In this document: piece by piece, positions 12,241-20,955 of the stretch
How the letters are laid out: every line of letters begins with the position of its first letter
How positions within the stretch are numbered: the first letter of the stretch is position 1
Assembly: GCF_002104995.1 (NCBI RefSeq)
Contig: NW_024468250.1
Coordinates: 1-64,000 of the forward strand
Length of the DNA: 64,000 bases
DNA from: Linderina pennispora
Lineage: Eukaryota > Kickxellomycota > Kickxellomycetes > Kickxellales > Kickxellaceae
Direction: 5' to 3'
Made by a program: the position numbers and the translations under genes
Notes under the pieces: model-generated
Told to the model about the DNA's origin: nothing
Databases searched by the model: none
The model's input: only the letters and a program-made list of their open reading frames with translations

Positions 12241-12927
12241 ATGCCACTCAAAATTTCTGTGTTCGGCGGGCTTAGGTTCGCTTGCCCATGAATTTGTAAC
12301 TAGCGCTGTTGTTGCCGACCACTATATTTCCTGGTACCTGCATGAAACCGACGATGTTTCCGGACGAATTCGCCGACCACACCGAGTTCATGCGCATCAC
12401 ACGTGGCACTGGATACACTCGAGCACTACCGCGAAGCAGTCCGTGACAGTGACGCAGTCTTTGTTGCATTTGATGCAGCCTACACGAATCCAGGGTCGTG
12501 GGCAACGCGCCAAGCCATGATCCAAACAGCAATGAAAAAGGAATGCGTCGAGCGGATCCTGATTGTCACCACACATGGTGCTGGCGAGTCTCAGAAGTGC
12601 CTGGATTGGTCAACCTGGTTCATGTTCAATCTCAACCAGGCAAAGCATATGGTATTTGGGATCCACCGATATGTGCTGGTCACTGGCAATGCAGTTTACG
12701 AGGCAAGAGGAGGCTCTGATGAAAAAGCGACCTAAAATGGACGATTATTAGGCCAGGGCTGGTTACGGTGGGGAGAGGCAACCGGCACGTATTTAGCTAG
12801 TCATCGTGATGTGTTTGGTGGCACGATTTCGCAGGCGGATGTTGCAAATTGTGCAGTCCACGCGCTTGAGGAGAACATGGATATAGGCAAGGCATTTTCC
12901 ATAGCCTATTCAACCAGGGTAGCCTGA
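12241..12927 (+). pseudogene. NmrA-like NAD(P)-binding Rossmann protein, heavily frame-broken
   Basis: Pieces of one NmrA/atypical-SDR protein lie in order across frames. They are 'MPLKISVFGG' (glycine-rich NAD(P) loop), 'LAHEFVTSAVVADHY', 'PDEFADHTEFMRITRG', and 'LEHYREAVRDSDAVFVAFDA'. These are followed by 'ILIVTTHGAGESQKCLDWST', 'TRQEEALMKK', 'RPGLVTVGRGN' and 'GGTISQADVANCAVHALEEN', then a stop at 12925-12927. About five to seven frame changes in under 700 bases is a higher density than in neighbouring genes. The glycine loop also reads GGL instead of the usual GGTG. I call it a pseudogene with reservation; an error-rich stretch of an intact gene is equally possible. Substrate unknown. 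Confidence 0.55.
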
Positions 12928-13310
12928 GACAATATATTGCCAATAGCTTGAGACAACGACATTGTTACATACTAGGAGAGCCCGCCATGATGGGAGACAA
13001 ATAGCGTTTGGCTCACTTCCATGTAAGCTCGCAACACGAGTTCACGACCCCTAGTTGCTACATATGGAAAGACGACTAGCTGGGAGACATAGCTTTAGAT
13101 GCAGGTTATTGTATGGACCAGCATAATCACAGCACCTGAATGCCGTAGCGACTGTTTAGGTCATGTTTGAGGAGAGAGTCTAAAATCGCCAAATGACGAA
13201 TGTGCTGTTTCGTATTACTGCTATTCTGGCAACCCCCGACTGAGATTTTCAGGCCAAAATTTTTCAATGGGCGATCGGTGCAGAATCGACACTCGACCGG
13301 CAGCATCCAA
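12928..13310. other. Intergenic
   Basis: No gene recognised between the NmrA-like remnant and tRNA-Cys. Confidence 0.5.
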
Positions 13311-13382
13311 GGGGCTTTAGCTCAGGGGTAGAGCAATTGGCTGCAGTCCAATAGGTCACTAGTTCAATTCTGGTAGGTCCCT
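13311..13382 (+). tRNA. tRNA-Cys (GCA)
   Basis: Cloverleaf folds by eye. The 7-bp acceptor is GGGGCTT with AGGTCCC, including G-T pairs. The D stem is GCTC/GAGC, the anticodon stem ATTGG/CCAAT is perfect with loop CTGCAGT (anticodon GCA), and the T arm has loop TTCAATT. The discriminator base is T (U73), the identity base of tRNA-Cys. A short T-rich pol III terminator follows at about 13387. No intron. Confidence 0.93.
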
Positions 13383-13906
13383 TCCCTTTTTATTCCCTTG
13401 GCCATTGCATTCCACTACTGCATCAGTTACTATCTACCAGAAAGAGCTAGGCAGTATATAGTCTTTTGATTTGATAATTATCAATACCAAGGTTATATCA
13501 ATGGGTGGGACAAGCCAATAACTTCGAGTTTCCATGTATAGTGAAAACCCTAGATACTCTGTGTTCTGTGGACAGGAATTCAAGCGCTGAGTGATGTCCA
13601 GACTATATATTCATATGTAACTAACCTACATGTTGACAGCGTCGCATGCCAATATTATTGCGACTTAGCATTTATTTCCGAATAGATGCATGAGCTAACC
13701 AAATATTTGGATTCTCTGCAACTACCAATGCAGAACACCATGTATCTATTATCAGGAAACACGCCATTAATGTTTGAAACCTATTCATAGCATCTGCTGG
13801 GAGTAAAGCGAAATCAAAGGAAAAATATTATTATAAGCTTAATTTTTGGAAAGTAGAAATTTGAAACGGAATCGGATTAGCTTGCTGGTTCTGAATCTTC
13901 TGATCT
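13383..13906. other. AT-rich spacer between two tRNAs
   Basis: AT-rich sequence with no gene or repeat recognised. Confidence 0.5.
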
Positions 13907-13979
13907 GGGGGTCTAGCTCAAATGGTAGAGCGCGCGCTTCGCATGCGTGAGGCACTGGGATCGATACCCAGGTCCTCCA
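13907..13979 (+). tRNA. tRNA-Ala (CGC)
   Basis: D stem GCTC/GAGC, anticodon stem CGCGC/GCGTG with loop TTCGCAT (anticodon CGC), T stem CTGGG/CCCAG with loop ATCGATA as in many eukaryotic tRNA-Ala, discriminator A. The acceptor GGGGGTC/GTCCTCC pairs except for one T-T mismatch at pair 6-67. A T-run terminator begins at 13984. Confidence 0.92.
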
Positions 13980-14342
13980 CAGATTTTTTGCTGCCATCCT
14001 CGGTGGTCGCCGTTCTTTTTTAGGTGTCGGTGATATCGAGTGCATCTTTCAGCCCGGTACTGTTTTAGATGTGTTGGGCATAGCAATGCTAGTTTCTTTT
14101 TCTTTGGCATAGATGTTGTGGCCGTTTGATCCGTAGATACGTTGGCATCCGCTACCTGGTGTGTGGTGATTCACGCAGACTTACCGCGCTAATATGTGAG
14201 GATAGTGCTGAGAAAAAAACAGAAAGGAGACTTGGCTCTTACCGTATGATATTCCATGTGATATGTAAATGGCTACTGGAGCAACAGCAGCATGTGTATT
14301 GTTATACAGAGCAAAGCCATATGTATGTGTTCTATAAAAAGG
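13980..14342. other. Intergenic
   Basis: Beyond the T-run terminator after tRNA-Ala, no gene is recognised. It is the 3' flank of the thioesterase cluster. Confidence 0.5.
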
Positions 14343-14837
14343 TTACAGCTCAAACGAGACATTCTGCGTGGCAATGTACGCCAAATTGCCCTTCTCGTCC
14401 TTGATACAGCCACGCAGGAAGCCAATAGATTTTGTCGTCCGCAGGCACTCGATCTCCAGGGTCACAGTCGAGTTGACCGGCACGCCCGCCAGGTAATTCG
14501 TGGTCAGGTCGGTCGACACAATCTTCTTTGCGCCATTGGCAACCACGGCAGTGGCAATTTTGCCGGCCGCATTGAACAGAGTGAACACGCAGCCGCCGTG
14601 GATCGTGCCCCAGGTATTGCAGTCGGTGTTCTCGACGCTGAATGTGAAGGTCAGGAAGGCGCTGGTGACCCGGTCGCCCTTGGCGCCAGTGGGCTTGATG
14701 CTGACGAGCTGCAGGCGCGAGACTGGCGGCGTTGTCAGCTTGACGTTGCTGGCCAGCAGCTGCTTGTGGTATGTCTCGGCGCGGCGGGTCAGCTCCTCAG
14801 CAGGCACAGGCGATGTGAATTCAGGTGCAGCGGTCAT
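14343..14837 (-). CDS. Hotdog-fold thioesterase 1 (HGG type)
   Basis: Intact 164-residue member of the PaaI/ACOT13-like hotdog thioesterase superfamily, probably acting on acyl-CoA. ATG 14837 gives 'MTAAPEFTSPVPAEELTRRA'. The hotdog signature is 'NTWGTIHGGCVFTLFNAAGK' near residues 75-95, followed by 'STDLTTNYLAGVPVNSTV' and the last strand 'GNLAYIATQNVSFEL'. The catalytic Asp expected about eight residues after HGG in ACOT13-type enzymes is Asn here ('TLFN'). It is the 3'-most and least similar member of a five-gene cluster on this strand. An N-terminal targeting sequence is not evident. Function is inferred from fold only. Confidence 0.8.
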   Translation of the reverse strand: MTAAPEFTSPVPAEELTRRAETYHKQLLASNVKLTTPPVSRLQLVSIKPTGAKGDRVTSAFLTFTFSVENTDCNTWGTIHGGCVFTLFNAAGKIATAVVANGAKKIVSTDLTTNYLAGVPVNSTVTLEIECLRTTKSIGFLRGCIKDEKGNLAYIATQNVSFEL

Positions 14838-15014
14838 TGTGTATGAAATTAGTAGCGGTGACAAAAATACATAAAAGTGTAGAGTTAGGGAGAAATGAAA
14901 AAAAAAAAATTAGCGCGGGCTTTCATATGCTTGGAAGTGGATGGGTTGATTTCTACACCAAAACTCCGGTCCCGGACTTCGGGAAGTCATGTGTACCGGG
15001 GCTTTTCGGGCTAT

Positions 15015-15428
15015 CTAGATCCGCGCTTTCATCATGGCTTCCAGCTCCCTTGTGTAGAACTTTGTGTGCTGGGCGGCCGCATAGACCAGGTCCGGGTTCT
15101 GGGCATCACGGAACACAGCGGCAGCCGAGAGAGGCTGGGTGATGCTGATGAGGCGGCTCTCGATGGCTATGCGCGTGCCGGACTTGATCGGTCAGAGAAC
15201 CTTGGAAATCAGGGCGGTCGTGGCACTGAGGCTGCTGGGGTCAGCAGCCTTGATGATCGAACTGGTCAAGTTGTCGGTGACAGCAGTGACCCATCCTTCA
15301 TCCAGGGTGCTGGGGATGCCGATCTTGTCGTTGGTGATAAGCTTGTTAACATAGAATGCAGAGATTCGAGCGTCAGTACGAATAGTGTTGAAGAACTCGA
15401 CCATGCCATAGCGTGGTGGGTTTGGCAT
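15015..15428 (-). CDS. Hotdog-fold thioesterase paralog 2 (frame-broken)
   Basis: Paralog of the next two upstream genes. It starts 'MPNPPRYGMVEFFNTIRTDA' and carries 'GIPSTLDEGWVTAVTDNLTS', where DEG stands at the place of the usual HGG. The frame changes near 15192 and continues 'KSGTRIAIESRLISITQPLS', 'AAAVFRDAQNPDLVYAAAQH' and 'TKFYTRELEAMMKARI'. The 'AVFRD..NPD.VYA...HTKFY' block is shared with paralogs 3 and 5, which is what links the two pieces. The N terminus is about 35 residues shorter than paralog 3, so a further break or upstream exon may be missed. Confidence 0.7.
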
Positions 15429-15745
15429 CGCTGGATAATACTACAACTGAATGTGCATGAATTGGAAGGGGACATGTAGAGGCAAGGAGAGGAATAACCC
15501 ACTATTCGTTAAACTATGAGGCGTCTCTTGCATAGAAAGGCAGTCAATCAGCAACCACCAGCCAGTGCACTGGGCTTTTCCCTTGGTGAGTTTTAGTGTG
15601 GTATCCAATTTCAGCAGCTGATACCGTATGGTCGCCATACGGTTTATTCCTTTGTTGCCAACTAGGAGAATGATGAATGATATATGTATATTCAGTTTTG
15701 AATCATGGATCGGGTGCAGCCGACACATTAAAGAATGCCTCTTGC

Positions 15746-16228
15746 TCAGATTTTAGGCTGCGTGACAACCAGGTTGTTCTTGTAGAACTTTGTATGGCTC
15801 CCCACGGCATAGACGGTTTCGGGCTTCATCTTGTCCCTGAACACGGCGGTGGCATGGGGCTGGATTCCGCCGCGGTTGGTCAGCTTGCAGCACATCTCGA
15901 CCAGGGTGTTGGGGCGTACTGGCATGACGCCCTGGACAGAGATCGCCGTCGAAACCGATGCCCGACCGCGCTCCCCCATGACACCGATAATGATGGCCGT
16001 GGTGTTATCAGTGACAGTGCCTAACCAGCCTTCGTCCAAGGTGCCGGATGCGCCAATGTCGTTCTCTGTGACCAGGATTTCGCATCTCATCTCGCAGTTC
16101 GCTTGGTCAACATGGGTGATCCGCGGCTGCACCTGGATCCCGTAGTACAGGTAGGCGTTTGTGCGGCTCTGGCGGTCATTGAGGGCCTGGAGCAGCTCGG
16201 CATCAGACAGATTTGTGGGCAGCGACAT
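15746..16228 (-). CDS. Hotdog-fold thioesterase paralog 3
   Basis: Intact 160-residue frame from ATG 16228, the best preserved member of the cluster. The N-terminal helix is 'NLSDAELLQALNDRQSRT', followed by strands and the core helix motif 'GASGTLDEGWLGTVTDNTTA' (residues ~60-80), then 'VRPNTLVEMCCKLTNRG' and 'ATAVFRDKMKPETVYAVGSH'. In ACOT13-type enzymes the helix starts with HGG and carries a catalytic Asp. Here HGG is replaced by DEG but the Asp (TDN) is kept. Substrate is unknown; a fatty-acyl or related CoA thioester is likely from the fold. Confidence 0.75.
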   Translation of the reverse strand: MSLPTNLSDAELLQALNDRQSRTNAYLYYGIQVQPRITHVDQANCEMRCEILVTENDIGASGTLDEGWLGTVTDNTTAIIIGVMGERGRASVSTAISVQGVMPVRPNTLVEMCCKLTNRGGIQPHATAVFRDKMKPETVYAVGSHTKFYKNNLVVTQPKI

Positions 16229-16279
16229 AGTGTAGAGATTAAAGGAACGAGTTTATAAAAAGGCAGGAAAAGGAAACTG

Positions 16280-16318
16280 GATTAAGCTTTTTTTCTTTTC
16301 TTTTCTTTTTCTTTTTCA
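16280..16318. repeat. Polypyrimidine simple-sequence tract
   Basis: C/T-only stretch of TTTTC-like units between thioesterase paralogs 3 and 4. On the minus strand it lies between the end of paralog 4 and the start of paralog 3, so it may be part of the promoter of paralog 3. Confidence 0.7.
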
Positions 16319-16427
16319 CGTTAGCATGCACGGAGGTTCGAGTTTTCCTCCGGAGGGATGGGTGCGCCGAGGGCATCCGATCTTGCGCGCGGGAAATTCT
16401 GTTCTCTGGAGCCACTTTGGGAAATTT

Positions 16428-16844
16428 TCACAGTTTCCCAAGCACGTCCTTTGCGAATTTTGTGTGGCCGCAGACCGCATAGACAACGGCAGGGTCGGTA
16501 GTGCTCCTGAATGTCGCCAGTGCATGCGGGTGGGACAGCTGCGGGTTCGTCACTTTGCAGATGACCTCGACAGGCGTGTTTGGCGCGATCGCTGCGCATG
16601 CCTGCACGGAGAGCGAGACAGATACGGATGTGGCCACAGAGCCGCCTCTAGCGGTGCCAACGACGGCCAGAAGCGTGGATGTGTTGTTGTCGGCTATGGT
16701 GGCGACCAGGCCCTCATCGAGAGTGCCAGCATCGGTAATGTGATCGTCTGTGGCGATGAAGGTTAGAGTCAGGATGCCGGCGTCCAGGTCCACCGAATCG
16801 ACTTCAGTGCCGACATCCTCGCCAAAGTAAGATACCGAGTCCAT
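16428..16844 (-). CDS. Hotdog-fold thioesterase paralog 4
   Basis: Intact 138-residue frame from ATG 16844. The core reads 'ITDAGTLDEGLVATIADNNT', again DEG plus a retained Asp, followed by 'ATSVSVSLSVQACAAIAPNT', 'EVICKVTNPQLSHPHALATF' and 'VVYAVCGHTKFAKDVLGKL'. The 'HPHA.A.FR....P..VYA...HTKF' end block matches paralogs 2, 3 and 5. The N terminus is short and acidic, without the helix seen in paralog 3. The family role is inferred; the substrate is unknown. Confidence 0.75.
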   Translation of the reverse strand: MDSVSYFGEDVGTEVDSVDLDAGILTLTFIATDDHITDAGTLDEGLVATIADNNTSTLLAVVGTARGGSVATSVSVSLSVQACAAIAPNTPVEVICKVTNPQLSHPHALATFRSTTDPAVVYAVCGHTKFAKDVLGKL

Positions 16845-17010
16845 TGTTCATTAACCGCAAAAAAGAAAATGGTAGGAAGGAGAGCAGGTTGCGTACATTT
16901 CATTTGGTGTGTTGTCTCGCACCATTACATGTGAAAAAAAGGTGGGGTTAATCCTCATCGCACATGACCAAAGGATATTTTTTTCTTAGCCAAAAAAGTA
17001 CATGTGGATT

Positions 17011-17471
17011 TCACAGCCTGGCCAGCGACACGCCGCCCGGCACCTGGCCGACGTGGTCTTTGTAGACCATAGTATGCAAGCCCATCGCATACACTGTCCC
17101 GGGCTTGGCTGCATCGCGGAACACTGCGGTCGCCTGCAGCATGCGCCCCTGGAACATGATAACCCGGCACTCGATCTCAAGACGCACGCCAGCCTCGATC
17201 TTCTCCAGATTATTAACAGTCAGCGAGGTCGTGAAGGTATTGCGGGTGTCAGGCCACTGCGCAGATGAGCGGGTCGGTTGCATTGTCGGTTACGGTGGCC
17301 AGCCAGCCTTCGTCCAGGTAGTTACGCGAGACTTCCGAGGCTGTGACCGTGTATTCGTAGGTCACCCGGCGCTGCTTTGCGTCGGCTGTGGCTATTTGCA
17401 GGTCGATGGCGCTGCCGTAGTTGCCGGAGGGAATTGCGCCCTGCGGCAATTCTGTCCAAGAATTCGCGCAT
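17011..17471 (-). CDS. Hotdog-fold thioesterase paralog 5 (frame-broken)
   Basis: Fifth member of the cluster. ATG 17471 gives 'MREFLDRIAAG', then a frame change near 17435 leads to 'GNYGSAIDLQIATADAKQRR' and 'NYLDEGWLATVTDNATDP'. A second change near 17255 leads to 'NTFTTSLTVNNLEKIEAG', 'ATAVFRDAAKPGTVYAMGLH' and the C terminus 'GGVSLARL'. The DEG...TDN core and the 'AVFRD' block place it with paralogs 2-4. About 150 residues after joining. Confidence 0.7.
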
Positions 17472-17689
17472 AATAAGGCCGGACATGGGTAGTAGTGGTA
17501 AAAAAAAGTAATGGTGGGTGTCAGAGACACAAAAGGAGCCCTCTGTTGATCGCAGTATTGGCAGGAGGCACAGGTAGTAGCGTGCCCCCTGGCCACCTGC
17601 GACTCGGAGACATGCATTGAAAAAAGGGAGTGCATACGTCACATGTCCAGGCACTCAGGATCAGTGAAAGAAAATCACCAAATTTATTT

Positions 17690-18349
17690 CTATTCCCTCG
17701 CTGCCCGCTCGCGATTCAGCTGAGCCGCGTCCAGGCGCGCCAGATCCTTGGCCGACTCATACAGCTGCACAGCATTAATAAGGTTCTTGATCCACACACA
17801 CCGGGCCTGCCAGTACCGCCAATGCGGCCACCAGCCAGCACGCCAATGCCGTTCACATAATGCAGAACATAGATCAGCATGAAAAACGCCTCGTTGCCGA
17901 AACAGAAGCCAAACAGCACCCGGCGGTCTGTATAGTATGCGCGCAGAATCCAATGCGTGCTTGGCGTCCACCTGCTTGTGGTTCGTCTTGCCCGTGATCA
18001 GCTGGCTGTACATCTGCATGTAGTGGCTCGAGATATCCAGCGAGATCAGCAGACAGAATATCAGTGCACATTTGGGGTACAGCTGCGCCAGGTACGTCAG
18101 AAGCACCGTCGTCGTGCACCGGTCCGTCACCATGTCTAGCACTTCGCCAAACTTGCTGCACTGGTGAAGCTTGCGTGCGTAGTAGCCGTCAGCGGCGTCC
18201 AGGAGCTCGGAAATTGCATACGAGAAAAACATGGCTACCCAGTGCTCGCTGTACATGGAGTAGACGGCGACGGCAGTCAGGGCTACGCGCGAGTAGCCGA
18301 TAAGGTTTGGCACGAACCAGAACACGTCGTGGTAGCTCAAATTGGACAT
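17690..18349 (-). CDS. PIS1: CDP-diacylglycerol-inositol 3-phosphatidyltransferase (PI synthase)
   Basis: Makes phosphatidylinositol from CDP-DAG and myo-inositol in the ER. ATG 18349 gives 'MSNLSYHDVFWFVPNLIGYS', matching the family start. The CDP-alcohol phosphotransferase motif DGxxARxxxxxSxxGxxxDxxxD is complete: 'DAADGYYARKLHQCS' followed by 'KFGEVLDMVTDRC'. Four to five hydrophobic segments follow ('TVLLTYLAQLYPKCALIFCL', 'FGFCFGNEAFFMLIYVLHYV'). The frame changes near 17935 and again near 17800. The C terminus 'NAVQLYESAKDLARLD' matches the cytosolic tail of the family. About 219 residues, the usual size. Confidence 0.92.
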   Translation of the reverse strand: MSNLSYHDVFWFVPNLIGYSRVALTAVAVYSMYSEHWVAMFFSYAISELLDAADGYYARKLHQCSKFGEVLDMVTDRCTTTVLLTYLAQLYPKCALIFCLLISLDISSHYMQMYSQLITGKTNHKQVDAKHALDSARILYRPPGAVWLLFRQRGVFHADLCSALCERHWRAGWWPHWRYWQARCVWIKNLINAVQLYESAKDLARLDAAQLNRERAARE

Positions 18350-18518
18350 GATTCCAGATAGTAATTTGTGTGTGGAAAAAAAACAAAGCAAACAAGAGGG
18401 CAGGGCAGGCGGCGGAAAAATGAAGCTCGTTTCTGAGTCGCATTGGGCAAAATTGGGGGGAAGGGGAGGGAAAATCATGCCATTTGGACAAGTTTCTCGT
18501 TGGAAAAAAAAACACGTG

Positions 18519-19517
18519 CTATGGGGTGATGAGGTTGTCCAGCGATGCCTTGGAGCTGCGGGCCAGGATGTCGGGGGTCACCAGCTGCTTGCGGTTGGCA
18601 TAGAGGATCTTGTATGTGGTCTTGATGGTAGCCTCGCCAACGCCAGCAATGCTGGAGATGGCCTTCGCGTCCTTTGGATTGGCAGTCAGGTGCGAGGCCA
18701 TGTAAATGCACGCGCTGGCAATAGACACCGGGCTCTTGCCCGCAATCTTATCCATATCCTTGGCCTTCTGGCTCAGCAGCTCAGCGATGCGCTGGGTCTC
18801 CATATCCAGGGTCAGGTTGGAGCAGAAGCGCAAAATCAAGTCATCCGACGACGTGACGCCCTGATTCGGTGCCCAGTCTACCCTTCAAGAACTTGAAGGT
18901 CCTGCCAATGTCCCTCCTGTCGACCTTGGTCAAAGCACAGATCTCCTTAAAGGTCCGCGGCACGCCTTCCTGGCGACAGGCCAGGAAAATGCATGCAGCA
19001 ATAATGGCGTCGTTGTTTTTCCCGCGCTGCAGATTCTCGTCCTCAACCTTCTTGTACAGCTGCTTGGCCACGTCCCCGATCACCTTGGGCAGGTCATACG
19101 CATCGCACAGCGCCGATATCTCCTTGTACGCCTGCACCAGGTTCCGCTCGTGCCGCTGCGCCGTTGACCGGCCGTGGATCCGGTTCAGGTCGCGCGCCAG
19201 CCCCTGACCCGCCGTCCCCGCCCCGCGCTATCACCGTGTCCAGCTGCGCCCCGTCCAGAAACGGATTCGCTGCATTACCCCACGCGTGACGGGTCGTCGC
19301 CCTCATCGTTGGCAAACGTCCGCCATTCGGACCGCGTGTCGATGATCCGGTCCCCCAATACCAGCCCGCAGTCGCCGCACACCAGGTCGCCCGAGGCGAA
19401 CTCCTCCACTATGTTGGGTGTCGGGTTGCGGCAGTCGGGACAAATTACCGTCACGTTCAGCGCCCGTGTGGGTGCTGACGGCGAGGAATCGGCGCTGAGG
19501 GTCTTTGTCTCTGGCAT
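18519..19517 (-). CDS. SUA7: Transcription initiation factor IIB (frame-broken)
   Basis: General RNA polymerase II factor that bridges TBP-TATA and polymerase. From ATG 19517 the zinc ribbon is '[20 protein letters not shown]' followed by '[20 protein letters not shown]', with all four Cys and the B-reader/finger region. A frame change near 19285 gives '[20 protein letters not shown]'. A second near 19205 leads to the first cyclin repeat, with '[20 protein letters not shown]' and '[20 protein letters not shown]'. A third near 18845 leads to the second repeat, with '[20 protein letters not shown]'. About 330 residues, the usual size. A divergent copy lies directly upstream. Confidence 0.92.
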
Positions 19518-19835
19518 TGCACACTGCTCCTTTTATTTTCAATGACAAAGGAAATAAAAGGAGAAATGAAAAAAACAAGAGGTGGAAAAGCACAGGAGAA
19601 AAAGCCATGGGGCGGAATCTCTCAGTGCTAGTGATGCAAAAGGTCACGGGACAGGATCTGATCGCTGTATGCTCTTACGCCTTCGCCCAAAGCTCAGAGA
19701 ATCCCCTGCCTGAGTTTTAGGCCTCGGATGCAGCTCCCCCACAAGGGACAAGGAATCATTGGGAACCAGATACCGTTTTTCAACAAATTTATACTAGAAG
19801 AGTAAAGGCAGATGCGGCCAGGACAGCATTTGGAG

Positions 19836-20692
19836 TCAGGGCAGAGGCAGAAGGTCTATGGAAGCGTGCTGGGCAAGCGCCAGCAGGTCGTCGGACAGCA
19901 GGCGCTTGCGGTCGGCAAACAGCAACCGATACGAGTTCTTAATCGTGACTTCGCTGACCCCAGCGACATTGGAAATAACCTTGGCGTCCCTGGGCTGGCC
20001 GACCAAATGCGACGCCATATAAATGCAAGCGCCGGCCACCGACACAGGGCTCTTGCCCGCCAACGTATCGCACTCCCTGGCGCGTCTGCTCAGCTCCACT
20101 GCACACTCCACGGCGCCCCTGAGCAGCGACAAATTCGCGCAGAACCTAGCCATCAGATCGCCCGACGACATACTGCAGGCGCCCAGCTTGTCTTTCAGGA
20201 AGCTTAAATGTCCTGCCGATATCGCGCCTGGGCACGCGCGTCAACGCACAGATCTCCTTAAAGGTCCTTGGCACGCCCTCCTGGCGGCAGGCCAGGAAAA
20301 TGCACGTGGCCAGGACTGGCATCGAGGCTTTTGCCGCGGTGCAGGCTGCGGGCCTCGGCGCGTTGATACAGCGAGCGCGCAGTATGGTCTATTGTCAGCG
20401 AAAGGTCCATCGACTGGCACATTTGCGAGAGCTGCGAGAAGGCCCGCGTGAGATTGCGCTCGTGCCGCTGCTGCGCCGCGCGGCTTGCCGGCTTGGGCGA
20501 TTCGGCCGCTGTCGAGTCGCCAGAGTCGCTGCCGGCCACGTCCATTAGCAAAAGTGCGTCTTGCAGCTGCGTCTGCTTGATTGTTGTCCAGCTATGGCAG
20601 CTGCATGCCGTCGGCGTGATGTGGATACGGGATGTGCACTGTGCGCACGGTATTGTTGGGCTGCGCACTGGTGTTGTGTCTGTAGAAGGCAT
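19836..20692 (-). CDS. Divergent TFIIB paralog with degenerate zinc ribbon
   Basis: Tandem paralog of the preceding gene. From ATG 20692 the N terminus is short: '[20 protein letters not shown]' keeps one CxxC and has only CxC in place of the second pair. The 'GLVLGDR' finger and reader region are missing. Both cyclin repeats remain recognisable: '[20 protein letters not shown]', '[20 protein letters not shown]', '[11 protein letters not shown]', then '[20 protein letters not shown]' and '[20 protein letters not shown]'. Frames change near 20315, 20205 and 20175. About 285 residues. It may be a specialised factor or a decaying copy. The conserved DNA/TBP-facing residues in the core repeats suggest it has not drifted freely. 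Confidence 0.8.
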
Positions 20693-20955
20693 CGTGAAAA
20701 AAATGTATGGAGGGTTTTTTTGGTTTTACAAAGTGGAGATAAAAATTTTTTTTGTCTGTTTTCGATCCAGGTTTTTGCTACTAACAAAAAATTTTGTAAT
20801 AGCCTTGTCGCCCTGATTTCGCTGCCGGCCAATGTGAGCGCGAGCCGCATTTTTCCTACACCCCACCCAGGCGGTTCTCGACTCTGTGTGCTTTGGTCAT
20901 CGAAACCACAGCTCGTCTCTACATATTTTTCCTCGTCATTTTTCTTACCTTTACT

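Noticed and set aside
16331-16360. GGTTCGA-containing hairpin resembling a tRNA T arm
   Set aside because: No D arm, anticodon arm or acceptor stem can be paired at the right distance.
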